A stretch of 31,680 nucleotides of DNA from Auxenochlorella pyrenoidosa (taxonomy: Eukaryota > Chlorophyta > Trebouxiophyceae > Chlorellales > Chlorellaceae): contig KQ481938.1 of assembly GCA_001430745.1 (NCBI GenBank), positions 1,291,190-1,322,869 on the forward strand, given 5' to 3'. Under the pieces are notes generated by a model. It made no database searches, was not told the origin of the DNA, and was given only the letters and a program-made list of their open reading frames with translations. The translations under genes were made by a program, and so were the position numbers. Each line of letters starts with the position of its first letter. The stretch's first letter is position 1. This document shows, in pieces, positions 20,737 through 31,670 of this stretch.

Positions 20737-23700
20737 CTTTAAGGGGGAGGGCAGCCGGGGCGGGCAGCTGGGGCAGGTTGGCGAGCGCGCATTATTGCCG
20801 CGACTGCATGGCGCAGAACCTCTCATGCAGAGCCGGGGCGAGGGCACAGCCCAGCAGTACGTGGGCAACGGCAGACCAGCAATGCCGCAGCAGCGGTGAA
20901 CCCAAAAGCTCCGGCATATGTTGGCGTGCGCCCGCGCAGCCGTCAGTGCGCCATCAGCACCCGGCGGCCCAACGCGCGCCCGCCTGCGTCGGGCCCCACC
21001 CCTGTGTTTCCTCAACCCACGCATACACGCCGTAATTTTTCCCTTTTTGTCCCTTTCCCTGCCCAGATGCCACCCCACCTCTGCCCCAGTGAAGTCAGTA
21101 TTGGCCTCCGGGCTGCGCATGTCGTCGGCAAAGGGCAGGTAGATGATGTGGAAGCCGGGAGGGGAGGCCTGCGGCAAGAGTGTCGAGCAGCAAGAAGAGT
21201 GACACACTCACAGATGCCATTTAACATGCGCGGCAGAGGGCGATGATCATGCGGGCCTGCGCCAACGACAGCAGGTGGCTTGCGTGGCGCGGCGGCACGC
21301 CAACGCGCAGCTCTGTGCGCTGCCTGCCCGCCGCCCGAGGCAGAGCAACCAACAGCATTTCAGCAGGCAGGGGTTATCAGACGGCGTGCGGCAAGGGAGC
21401 CGACAGCAAGGCAGCAGGCAGGGCCTTGCCTGCGACCCATCCTCATACAGAACCTCCTCTGCCGGCAGGAGCGCCACCAGCTGGGGGGTGCGCGCGCGAG
21501 TGGGGGCCAGGCGGCACACAGCCAGCTGCCCGCTCTGCGGGGACGGGGGTGTGGCGCGGGGGGGTGGGGGGGGGGGGCGGGCTCTTGCTGCACCCTGCCT
21601 GCTGCTGCTGCTGCTACGGGCTTGCCTGTACACCCTGGGTTGCCGGCGCCGATCCGCCCCAAAGGCTGCGCCTGGGCGGCACTGTCAGAGTTCAACGGCT
21701 CAACTGGTGGCAGCATGCCGCGTACAGTAGCAGGCAGCGACGCCCGCCACTCACCCGCTGCATCGCCTCGTGCAGCGCAATGAACGCGGTGGCGCTGCCC
21801 GGCTGCTTCCTGTCATCTGCAAAAACAGTGGTGCAGGGGAAACGCATGCGGATGGATGCAGGATGGAAGTGCCCTCCACCACAGCGTTTGGCTGTCCCGG
21901 CAGCGGGACAGAGGCATGCGGGCGAGCAGGTCGATGGTCCTGGAGACGCGCTCTGGGAGCCCCCGCCCCTGCTGGGCCTCCTCGCCCGCCCACCTGGGTA
22001 CAAGAAGTTGCTGTTGCGGATCTGGTGGTGCTCCTTCAGGCAACTGCAGGGTGTGCCAGGCGCCTCAGGGGTGGGTGGTGAAGCCTGGGCAGCACAACTG
22101 GGACCGGTCGAAAATCAACAAAAACAGCGTCGGGGAATACGAGAGCTGCTCTTCCTCGGGCTCCTCACAGTAACATCTCTTTCTCCAAGTGCTCAGCTCA
22201 GCAGCTGGGCAGGCACGCCACCCCAGTCCGGGCACCCCGCGCAGTGCCCACCCGAGGGGCTTGAAGCCCAGCAGCAGCATGCCGACGTTGTTCTTGCCGC
22301 GCAGCGTGTCCAGCTCCTCCAATGTCATGTAGATCTGCAGGCAAGGGGTTGGGAGCGCGTTGACCACGACAGGGCAGGGCGTTGACCAAGGCAGGGGGTT
22401 GGGGGCGCATCGACCAGGGCAGGGGGTTGGGGCCGCATCGACCAGGGCAGGGGGGTGGGGGCGCTTTGACCTGGGCACGGGGTTGGGGGTTCATTGACCA
22501 CGGCAGGGCAGGGCGTTGACCAGGGCAGGGGTTGGGAGCGCTTTGACAAGGGCAGCGGGTTGGGAATGCATTGACCAGGGCAGGGGGTTGGGAGCACTTT
22601 GACCAGGGCAAGGCAGGGCAGGGGCTTGGTCAGGGCCGGTGCAGCTCATTGTGCGCAGCACGCGACGCGTGACTTGAGACACCAGGGGCGGCCATGCCGG
22701 GTGACAAGCCACCTTGTTGCGAACTGCAAAACTGCATGGCCCCAGCATGTCGGCCCCTGGCAGCCTGGGCTATCACATGGCACAGAGCACGCCGCCCAGG
22801 GTGCGTGGGCAGCGTGCCAGACCGCTCTGCCGACCCCTCTGCATGCCTGCCCTGGGCCCTGCCCTGCCTGGCCCCTTGCCTCTTCTGCCCCTCACCCTGG
22901 GCAGCGTGCTCTTGCTGTCCTTTGGGTAGAAGTACCGCACATCTGCCTTGTCTATCGCACCGCCTGCAGCGGCAGCAGCGGGGGCAAGCACCCCTGCAAG
23001 GTGAGACGGCGTGCACGGCGGCGCCCGGCCCTTCCCGACCTGGACAAACGTTCAAGGGCAACTGCATTGACGCATCACGCTTTCCGCCTTCCCTGCCTGC
23101 TAGACTCGCTCCATCGGCCATGTGTAGCTAAGGCAGAGAAAGGCATGGATTGGGCAGCCAGCAGCCAACCCACCCGTGTACACGTTGAGCTCGGCGGTCT
23201 CAGCGCGCACCTCGGCACCGTTTGCGCCGTTGACTCGTTTCAGCTGCGGGCCGGCCAGAGGCAGGCAAGGGATTCATGTCAGATAGGACAACCCCTGGCC
23301 TGGCAGCGGGCGCGTGCTGGCCTGTGGAACAGGGCCACAGCCCACTGACCAGCAGGCGCGCGGCTCCTTGGCGCACCGCCATCCCTCTACGCACCCACCC
23401 AGGGCAGGACTGCCCCCGCACCCACCGCGGGCGGCTTCTGCGGCTGCGTGAGCGCGTACAACTTGACTGCCAGGCGCAGGTCATCGTCCTTCGGGCCCAG
23501 CTGCCAGTAAATGGAGGTGAGTGCGCGCTTGCTGTGCGCCTTGCTGCGCACGAAGCGGGTCAGGTCCTGCAGAGGGAAGAGGGGGGTCTCGGGATGGGGG
23601 TGAGGGGGGTGGGTCGGCGGAGCGGGGGCAGGCAGCGGCAACGGGCGGCCGGAGCGGCGTTGTGTGGCATGCAGCACGGGCGGGGCAGGCGGGTGAAGGG

Positions 23701-26700
23701 GGGCCGCGAGCCACCAGGCAGCAGCCTGCAGCCCTCCCAGAGCCTCTGCGGCCCAAACAACAGCGCCTTGGCTGGTCTTAGGCCGCCAGCCCACCCAGGA
23801 ACTCACCCCGATGTGGCCCACTTGCTCCGCCTCATCAACATCCTCCCCCGCCTCGTCCTGCCCACCCCGCACAGTTTGCAGCACCTGCGGGGGCCAGACA
23901 GGGTCCGCACTGGGCAAGCCGCTCCCTGCCACGCTCCAGGGGCGCCTGCCGCTGCCTCTGGTGCACATGCCCCGCAGAAATGCAGCTCAAGGGCAGCCCG
24001 GTGACAGCTCAATCATGCCTGGTGCTCAGCATTCCCAGCACCGCGCCCGGCCTCCCGCCCAGAGCTGCGCTCACCGCCCGCCAAAAGGGGGTCAGGTTGA
24101 AGGGGGCATCGCCTGGTCCCAGCATGGGATACAATTCCAGCGCGGCGCTGTGCTCGCGCAGCGTGCGCAGGTGGCCGTAGATCCGGGTCCTGCGGCATGG
24201 AAGGCCCACAGGCGTGGGACCCAGCCTTGACGCACGGTCGCAGGCATTGAGGGCCCGCGGTGGCAGCTAAAAAAGCACAGGGCCCGGCCTTGACCGCACG
24301 CCAGCAGGCCTTTGATGCCCGCCCCCAGCGGGTGCGGCAGCGGCGCAGGAGTAGGCAGCAAGAAAGCAGCAGGCCGCGGGCGTGCCATGCTGCTTGCCAG
24401 ACAGACAGGCGGCAGGGCCGTCCCTGTCCTGGATTCCCTCCCGCGGACCTCACCACTCCTGGGAGGGGTCCACGCCACGGTCATAGCGCCGGAAGGGCTC
24501 TTGGTCGCGAGTGAAGATGAGCACGCGCGTGAGGGTGCGCGCCCGCCCCTGCAGTGTGGGCGACACACGCTGGCAGTGTGCACATGCAGCTGAGCACATG
24601 CACTCGCGCAGCTTGGGGCTGTGGGCCAGATGCCGGTGTGGGCTGTGCCAGCAGGGCTGCCGCCAAACCCATGCCAGGGCGGCTCACTGAGCAGCGGCCC
24701 AACACCGAGCCCGTGGTGAAATGGCCTGCTCCGCAGCTGGCGCGGCGCAAACATGGCTGCGCGCAAGGCCCCGCTGCAGCGCAAGTGTGCAAATGCCCTG
24801 GCGCACGTCGGGTGCCACACCAGGATCGCCTGGAGAATCAAGATCCCCACCTCCCACGCTGACAACCCCCCAGGCGCCTGCTCTGCCTGTCGTTCCAGTA
24901 CCCTGGGCCCCGCTTCCTGCCGTCCCAGCACCCTGCAGCCCCACCTGCTTGCTGCCCTCCTGCAGCATGGACACGGCCCGCCACAGCGCCGACTTGAGGG
25001 CCTGGCCCTTGCTGGCGCCCGGCGGCGCGCTGCCGATGTCGCGCTCAAACGCGGGGACTGCAGGGGCAGGGCGGGCAGGGTGTGGGACGGGGGCAGGGCG
25101 GGCAGGATCGCGGGTGCCTCAGAGCTCCTCAAGACCCTCAGGGGTGAGGGGACATCTGCTGGACAGGCGGAAACGCCCCCCCCCACCCCCACCCCCACAC
25201 ACACACACACACAAGCGCACGCGCGCGCCCTCGTGCCCAACCGCAGGCCTATGTGAACAACGTGAACAAGGCGCTGGAGCAGTACCAGGAGGCGGAGCAC
25301 CGGGGGGACGTGGCCAGGATGATCGGCCTGCAGAGCGCCATCAAGTTCAACGGCGGAGGTGGGCCTGGTTGGAAGGGCATGCGTGGGGCTGGGCTGAAGC
25401 AGAGCCAGCGCGCTGTCGTTGCTGGCAGGGCAGCCAAGCAGACAGCCCTGAACCCAATTGGACGTGGTGGATCAGGGCAACCTGGCAGACCAGCTTCAGC
25501 ACACACAGCTGGCATGTCCAGCTGGCGCTTGCCTGCATGTGCTTCTTGCCCGTGCACGCTTGACCGCCTCACTTGGGGCGCCCCTGACGCTCCTTGCCTC
25601 CTCTTGCACTCGGCGTCAGGCCACATCAACCACTCGATGTTCTGGCAGATGCTGTGCCCGCCCAAGGTGGGCCTCGCCGGGCTTTGGGGCCAGCAGCAGG
25701 CTGCCGGGACTTGTGCAACGGCCCCCGTGCTCAGACGCTGCCGCGCGTGGCGCATGCTGGCTTTGCTGACTGCACCACCACGCCTTGCTTTGCGCTCAGG
25801 AGTACGAGGAGCCCAGCGGCGCGCTGGAGCAGGCGATTGAGGCCGATTTCGGCGCACTGGACGGCCTGGTGTCAAGGTTCAACGCCGCTGCTGGCGCTGT
25901 GCAGGGCAGGTCAGGGAGGGGGCTGGGCCTGGGTGTGGGCTCGGAGGTTCCTAGGAGTGTGAGCCGGTCTGGTCAGGTCGCCAGGCGGTGGCACATGGCG
26001 ATGTTTGGTTGGATTCATCGACTGCCACACCACCTGGTGACCGAGCTGCCTTGAGGGATGCCCACACCATGCTGGGCTGCTTGCCGCCGAGGTCTGGCAG
26101 GCCTCATGCAATTGGGCCCTGCACCTCCCACCCACCCGGCTCTCGCTCTCCCTGTGTCTCTGCAGCGGCTGGGGCTGGCTGGCCTACAGCCCCGAAACCA
26201 AGAAGCTGGTCATCGCCACCACAGCCAACCAGGACCCGCTGCAGCCGACCACGGGGCTGGTGCCGGTGCTGGGGTGAGCGCCTGCTGCGCGGCTCCGCTC
26301 TTGTCCGACTCGTGTTGCGTGCCTGTCCACCTTGCGTCCTCCTTTCTGCACGACATGCATTAAGGTGCAGAGGTTGGGGGGTGGGGTCAAGGTGTGGCAA
26401 GCATGCGTGCGGCGAGCGCGGCTGCGGGTGCGCCCGCCCTGGATGCCCAGGCACTGTCCCTGCAAGAGCAACCAACACCGGCCCTGCAGAATCGATGTCT
26501 GGGAGCACGCGTGGTACCTGCAATATTTGAACGACAAGCCCCAGTACCTCAAGGAAGGCGCGCAGTCGCTCAGTGGACGCTCCTGCTAACTCCTGCCTTG
26601 GAGGTTGCTGAAGAAGCTGGCCGGCAGGGCTTGTGTGTCGGGCGCACAGCGTGCCACTGCCGCAGACCATAGTTCGCAGCCATAGTTACCGCCGTTCGCT

Positions 26701-26783
26701 TCGTTCCCCTGCTCCATGCAGTGTGGAAGGTCGTCAACTGGGCAGAGGCGGGCAGGCGCTTCAAGGAGGCCACCGGCGCCTGA
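19730..26783 (+). CDS. MSD1: Mitochondrial manganese superoxide dismutase
   Basis: Exons 19730-19798, 20297-20389, 25247-25358, 25620-25666, 25800-25909, 26166-26273, 26490-26557 and 26722-26783 give 222 aa, the usual Mn-SOD precursor length. The enzyme converts superoxide to H2O2 and O2 in the mitochondrial matrix. Residues 1-23 are Arg-rich without acidic residues, a typical presequence. The mature part starts [15 protein letters not shown]. The metal ligands are visible as His48 (ELHHKKHH), His96 (HINHSMFW), Asp182 and His186 (DVWEHAW). Gln166 in TANQDPL is the Mn-type second-shell residue. The first ATG in this frame is at 19730. Intron 2 (20390-25246) is 4857 bp, far larger than its neighbours. 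It contains an N gap and an antisense Ku70 piece, so the locus may be misassembled. The donor after 26557 is GC (GCGCGC), required by phase. Confidence 0.93.
20592..20615 (+). repeat. Second copy of the SOD exon 3 acceptor junction
   Basis: These 24 bases match 25230-25253 at 22 positions, including the acceptor CCGCAG and the first codons of SOD exon 3 (GCC TAC/TAT). In this copy the sequence diverges after about six exon bases and runs into poly-C and Ns. This is either the true exon 3 start at a low-quality contig end or a small duplication. Confidence 0.75.
20639..20732. other. Assembly gap flanked by poly-C and (GT)n
   Basis: A poly-C run with scattered ambiguous bases (N at 20647 and 20649) leads into a block of 20 Ns (20653-20672), followed by a (GT)n tract at about 20689-20732. 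The gap marks a scaffold join, so the true distance and content between the flanks are unknown. Confidence 0.95.
21079..25057 (-). CDS. KU70: Ku70 DNA-end-binding subunit, middle part only (both ends missing)
   Basis: Twelve exons (high to low): 24945-25057, 24454-24548, 24075-24189, 23807-23884, 23426-23566, 23174-23243, 22896-22963, 22252-22334, 21994-22043, 21755-21816, 21430-21534 and 21079-21168. They splice in frame to about 356 residues. Ku70 pairs with Ku80 to ring broken DNA ends in non-homologous end joining and at telomeres. Recognised blocks: [11 protein letters not shown] then [13 protein letters not shown] and [12 protein letters not shown] (late vWA domain), FNLTPFWRA, then the beta-barrel core with [48 protein letters not shown] and [17 protein letters not shown]. 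The donor after 21430 is GC. The first ~120 residues (start of vWA) and the last ~180 (C-terminal arm, SAP) were not found in the flanking sequence on either side. All frames and splice sites are intact, which argues against an old pseudogene. It lies antisense inside SOD intron 2. Confidence 0.88.
22340..22625. repeat. 28-bp minisatellite in a Ku70 intron
   Basis: About ten units anchored by TGAC/CGAC at 22361, 22383, 22411, 22439, 22467, 22495, 22517, 22544, 22572 and 22600. Spacing is 28 nt except for two 22-nt units and one 27-nt unit. The order 22+4x28 then 22+27+28+28 suggests a higher-order duplication. The minus strand reads as a long Pro-rich open frame, a by-product of the repeat. 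Confidence 0.9.
25175..25212 (+). repeat. Poly-C and (CA)n tract before SOD exon 3
   Basis: A C-run, then CCCCCA repeats, then (CA)n about 35 nt upstream of the exon 3 acceptor. It resembles the poly-C/CAC sequence entering the gap at 20639-20652, and is the reverse complement type of the (GT)n tract beyond that gap. Confidence 0.75.
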
Positions 26784-26863
26784 GGCCCTTCCAATGTGCC
26801 TGTCAGTCACCGGGCACCAGCTGCCGAGCATGCGGTACGAGACCCCACTGTTGGTCATGCAGC

Positions 26864-26868
26864 TTACA
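26864..26868 (-). terminator. Putative TGTAA polyadenylation signal of VPS13
   Basis: A minus-strand TGTAA about 275 nt after the VPS13 stop. The motif is the usual chlorophyte signal; its use here is inferred. Confidence 0.45.
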
Positions 26869-26894
26869 GACATGCGTTGATTTGCCCGCAGAGT

Positions 26895-26899
26895 TGTAA
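26895..26899 (+). terminator. Putative TGTAA polyadenylation signal of Mn-SOD
   Basis: TGTAA lies 112 nt after the SOD stop codon in a locally AT-rich stretch, a good position for a chlorophyte polyadenylation signal. Confidence 0.55.
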
Positions 26900-27142
26900 A
26901 TTGAGTGAACATGGCAACATGAAATGTTTGTGTTGAGACAAGCAGCAAATCGGAGCGAGGCAGGGGCGAGGGCAGAGTACAGCAAACAACAAGGGTCAGC
27001 ATGCACAGAATAGGGGAGGGAGGCCTGTACATAAGGTCAACAGCACGCCGGCTTTGGCGCCTGCATGCATGCCAGCCACGGCCTGGATGACAACTAGCCA
27101 TGCTTCAACCGACAGGGGCATGGCTGCAGCTGCAGCGCATTT

Positions 27143-30100
27143 CTACGCTGGGATCTGCCGAGCCGCAGCGGCTGGCCTGGCCGCTGCGCGCTCCTCGATC
27201 ATTTTCACTGTGCGTGGCACATCACCAGGCGGTGCGGAGAAGGAGCGCACGGCAATGAAGGTGCCCAGGCGGTTGTCCACCTGTGGCCAAGCGGCAGGTG
27301 GAGGAGGGGGACTAAGCAAGGCGCCCAGAACGCGGCGGCTGGCACAAGCTGGCATGCAGGTCAGCATGTTGTGCAAGGCGCTGCAAGTCGCACACGTATG
27401 AGCCTCTGACCACACCTCCCGGCCTTGCCAGACCCTACTTCTAGCCCTTCATCAATGTCCCATAGCCCCCTTCAGCACACCTGCCACACCGACACCTTCC
27501 ACGTCTCCGGGTGGTGCGGCAAGAACTGTCGCACCGGCTGAGCCTGCGCAGCGCGGCTGCTGCCGGCTGGCTGCGCCATGGCTGCCTGCACAGCACAAGG
27601 GAGGCTCGGGAGCAGCAGCCTCTCAGCAGAAGCTGCAACATTGCATGAGATGTGGTGTGGGGGCCCCTACTCCCACAACCGGCAGGCGGCAATTCAGCCC
27701 TACGTGCATGGCCGCACCTGCAGCGCAGGCGCCGGGTCGTAGCTCCAGATGGGCGAGTTGAACACCTTGGCGGAGGTGGTCAGGTCGCTCCTGCCAGGAC
27801 GAGCGCAGAGTGACGTGGGAGGGTGAGGAGGCAGCGCTTTAGATTCAGGCATCGCAGAGGTACGGCAGAAGCGGCAGCAGTTTTCTTCAAAGCCAGCAAC
27901 CGCCTGTTTCATGGCCCCTTACAGTGCCCCTTACAAGGCCTACAGGTCCCCTTACGGCGCGCACCTGACGCAGAGGTACTCATCCGTGTTTGGCAGCTCG
28001 GGCTCGCCGCGCACCACCGCCCCCAGTGCTGCGTAGCCAGGTGGCGCCACTGGCATCCACACCGTGACCGGCCGCTTGCCGTTGTAGCGCCAGATGAGGG
28101 AGAACTCGCGAGGGGGCAGCGCCACGGGGGGCTCGCCCTCGCCGCTGGCGGCGGCGGCGGCGCTCCTGCAACAGGCGCCAGCATGGCAAACGGAAGGTTA
28201 AGACCGGCCCGCAAGGCGCTGCACTTCATGCTGGCAGCAAGTCCTATGGGAGCGTCCAGCTGTCCGCGTGTGCTGGATCCCTGGCAGCACTCGCCTGATG
28301 CGCAGCCCCACGTCGTCCCGGAAGCAGGGCACAGGAGCTGTGGGCGGCTCCAGGCCCAGTGACAGCACGTCGCCCACGGAGCGGTAGCCTGCGCGGGGGC
28401 CAGCGGCAGTGTGAGAACCCAGCAGGCCGGGGCGGCAGCGCCAGCATCACCGGCCTGCTTGCAGAGCGTGGCAGTGAATCCGGGATCCTCGGTGGGGAGC
28501 GATCACGCCGCCCAGTCCACCGCAGGGCCCTCCTCACCGGCGGGCGCCAGCGGGCGCCAGAAGGAGACGACCGGGGACTTGTGCGGGTTGGTGTGCCAGG
28601 TCAGCGCAAAGTCGAGGCACGGCATCGTCGGCGGCAGCTGCGGCGGGTGGGGCAGTGGCGGGTGGAGGAGCGGGGCATGAGGGAGGGGAGCGAGAAAGCG
28701 GGGAGGCGGCAGGCACGAGATGCCTCTCCGCCTGCCCACTGTGCAGCTCATGTCTCCTTGCGCAGCGCCCTCCAGCCACGTCGCAGCCCGCCAGGCGCAC
28801 CTGCTCCAGCGGCGTGCCCGCCGGCAGCGAGCCGGAGGCGTCGTGCCGGCGGGACCACAGCTGGTTGCGGCGCAGCGGGTCCAGATAGTACTTGCGCAGC
28901 ACCTGGGGGCTCGGGGGAGGGGGGGCGGGGCAGGCTTGGTTTATTTGGTGCAAAGTGCAAGACCACCTAAAAGGGGGCGGTGTGCAGGGCTGCAAACGAT
29001 GCCAGATGGAGGCTTCCTGCAGGCATGCCTGCCATCTGTGCCCAGCCTGCTGCGCATGCAGGCCCCCTCCACCAAGCCGCAGGCCGCCACCTGGCCCCTC
29101 ACCTTTTGCGCCACCACCTTGATCTGCGAGGCCTGCGGCGTGTTCTCAAAGCACTTGATCTGGTGCGCCAGGCTCTCCTCCTCCTGCACAGGCAGGGTGT
29201 GGGTGGGTGGGTGGTGTGGGTGAGGGTGTGGGGTGGGGTGGGGGGCGGGGGTGCGCGCAGCTTGAGCGCCATCTCTGTCAGGGATGGAAACAAGCAGCCC
29301 GCAGAGGGGGCAGCAGCGCCCTGTGCAACGAGGCGCGCCTACATTGCATGTGTCTCCGCCGCCCAGCAGCAGCCCACCTGCCACCCTGGCGTGCCCTTGC
29401 GGTGCACAATCAGGCGGTCGGGGTAGTGCAGCTCGCGGCTCCAGCGCAGCTCAAAGGTGAGCACGTCGTCCCAGCGCACGCCCCACTGGATGGCGCCGGG
29501 TGCCACGTCGCCCACGTTGATTGCGCCTGCGGTGCATTGCATGGGCGAATGAGTATTTCATCGAAAGTTTGGCAGCATCTCGTCACAAACCCACCCTGTG
29601 GTGGAGCCGTCCCCCAGCCGGTCGGCCGCCAAGGTGACGGCTGCAAAAAAAGGCTGGGTCCAGAGGGCTGCGCCAGGCAGCAGTCCAATGCACTCAGCCC
29701 CGCCCCACCCCGCCCGCCGCACCGATCTCGGCGGCGCCGTCGAGCTGGGCAAAGCCAGGGGCGTGCAGCAGCAGAACCCCGGCACTGGTGAGCAGCAGCA
29801 CTCGCTCATCGGGCAGCACAAAATGCTCCTCATACGCCTCTGCAAGGGGTGTGGGGCCTCCGTGTGGAAACGCTCTCTTGCGTGCTGACAACGGTGTGCC
29901 GCTGACAGCGGTGGGCAGGGCAAGGAGGCTTCCGAAGGCAACTCACACAGCCGTTGCACACCACCGCTGGCGCAGGTGCCCATGCATGCTTGCGGCAGAA
30001 AGCCCCGAGGGGCGCCCACCTGTGACTGCGCCCTGCCGCTTGTTGCGCAGCCCGTTGGGGGCCGCCAGCAGCGTGTTCTTCAGCAGGGCCTGCCCAATCT

Positions 30101-31670
30101 CCTCGATGCGGGACTGCAGGCAGGGGGAGGGAAGGTGTTTGCAAGGCGGCAGTCAGCCGGGCTGCCATGAGGGGGCTTGTCCACGCAAACAGCTGCCCCG
30201 TTATTGTTCTGAAGCTGTCGCCCAGCTGCCCACGCCCACCTGCTTGGTGCTGCCGCCGCGCACGAGCGGCATCAGCTTGCCCTCCCCGCCGATCACGCGC
30301 GCTGGGCGGCGGCGCTCCAGCACCAGCAGGCGCTCCCGCGGCTTGCCAAAGGTGGCGTCAAAGCCCTCGGCGGTGGCGCTGCACACACGGGGGCATGGCC
30401 AGCAGGGCGGGCTGGTCAGCAGGGGGCAAGGCACATGGTGAGCAAGACAGGTGGCGAGCAAGCAAGCTTTCTCGATGGCAAAGCTCCGGCACCTCGCCCA
30501 TCAACACTGGCCGCCAGCTTCGCCCCAACAGGCCACCCCAAGCCTTGCCTCATCGCCTCCAGCACCCCGCTGACGGGGTTGGCCACCACGCCCAGCAGGC
30601 CCTTGCCCACGCCCTTGATGGCGCCTGCAGGTGGGCAGGCAGGCACAGCAAGCAACGCAACGTCCGGTCAACCTTCTGCTGTGTGGCATGGGCAGCATGC
30701 GTGTGAGCACGGGAGCAGCCCGGGGCAGCGGCGCCTTATACGCGCGCTGCCGCCACGCTGTGCACACAAGGGGCAAGGCCCCGCAGGCGCACCTTGCACG
30801 CCCGCCTGCTGCGCCCCCTCCAGCGGCCGCTCGAAGATGCCCTTGAAGCCGCGCAGCATGGAGGTGCCGATGGCGCCCACCCCCTCCAGCATGCCGTCCC
30901 CCACGTCGGTGATGCTGCGCTTCTGCTTGGCCTCGGCCTGCTCCCGCCCGCGGCTGCAGGGTGGGCCGGAGGGGGGCGCGCCAGGAGGGCAGGGTATTGC
31001 TCTGGGCAAGCGGCTTGCGCGCGGATGGGTGGCGCCAGGCAAGCGGCGGGAGAGGGTGCCGCTGCAAGTCGTGGCCAATAGGAATACAGTTCCCAGACAT
31101 CCTCACCTGACGCCGCTGGCGGGCCCCGCCAGCTTGGCCACCGCTGCGCTCAGCGCGCCCAGCGCGCGTGACGTGCCGCCCACCAGCCCGAAGCTGCGCA
31201 TCAGCGACAGGCCCACGCTGCAGGCAGGAGAGCCAGGCCGTGCAGGCGGGTTGGGGGTGGTGCAGGCAGTCCAGTACCAGGTGCAATCACTTTGAGCAAC
31301 TCAACTGATGCTGAGCAAACACGTGGAGGTTGGCAGTCCCTTGAACCACAGCTTGCGCCCCCGAGACACTCACGAGAACAGCTGGCTGCGGATGTGCTGC
31401 TGGATGGTTGCGCTCAGCTGGCTCTGCAGGGGCAAACAGCCGAGCGCCGGGCCACCTCAGCCAGGGCGCAACAACGCCTGTCAGCAGAGGCGCGACATGC
31501 AACAGCGGGGGCCTCAGGAGCAGAGCAAGGGATGCATGGTTGCTGAGCACTGGGCGCGCCGCACCTGCATCATGACCAGGTTGTTCTCGCTCAGGCCCTG
31601 TAGGCTGATGGGAGCTGCCTGGAAGTTGGCCAGGTCGATCACCCGGCTCACCAGCCCGCCCGCGAGGTCC
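27143..31670 (-). CDS. VPS13: VPS13-type lipid-transfer protein, C-terminal part (5' partial)
   Basis: Seventeen exons (high to low): 31565-31670, 31374-31423, 31107-31217, 30793-30953, 30549-30624, 30240-30378, 30020-30113, 29723-29839, 29378-29526, 29103-29183, 28801-28902, 28538-28637, 28295-28388, 27965-28165, 27718-27790, 27481-27543 and 27143-27280 (617 aa plus stop). VPS13 proteins are bridge-like lipid-transport proteins at membrane contact sites. Domains: the VPS13/ATG2-type C-terminal amphipathic block (SLMRSFGLVGGTSRALG; SMLRGFKGIFERPLEGAQQAG; GVGKGLLGVVANPVSGVLEA); a PH-like region (VLLLTSAGVLLLHAPGF, IQWGVRWDDVLTFELRW); then two VPS62-like repeats typical of plant VPS13 (PVVSFWRPLAPAG with GYRSVGDVLSLG; PVTVWMPVAPPGYAALGAV; VFNSPIWSYDP). 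Animal VPS13 proteins lack this tail after the PH domain. Introns after 30549 (GCAAGG) and 28295 (GCGAGT) have GC donors. Most of the protein (chorein end, lipid groove, VAB) lies beyond the right edge. Confidence 0.9.

Larger units (their letters stand above)
26784..27142. other. Convergent intergenic region SOD / VPS13
   Basis: These 359 bp between two convergent stops hold both 3' UTRs. The SOD TGTAA (26895) lies beyond the VPS13 TGTAA (26864-26868, minus), so the two transcripts probably overlap at their 3' ends. No other gene is seen. Confidence 0.6.

Noticed and set aside
20792..20967. Possible C-terminal Ku70 exon on the minus strand (frame containing [19 protein letters not shown])
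   Set aside because: The resemblance to the Ku70 C-terminal helical region is too weak, and no splice junction with the 21079 exon end could be justified.
21243..22385. 380-aa plus-strand open frame over Ku70
   Set aside because: It is opposite well-conserved Ku70 exons, with no recognisable domain and simple-sequence composition.
22198..22611. Collagen-like Pro-rich open frames on the minus strand
   Set aside because: They are translations of the 28-bp minisatellite inside a Ku70 intron.
25110..25150. Possible upstream Ku70 exon (frame reading [12 protein letters not shown])
   Set aside because: There is only a loose similarity to the VLQELD..A region of the vWA domain, without a convincing acceptor or donor.
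29594..29641. Possible extra VPS13 exon (AVTLAADRLGDGSTTG)
   Set aside because: It has an acceptor-like GCAG, but no donor gives the phase needed for the next exon at 29526. Joining 29723 directly to 29526 keeps the frame.
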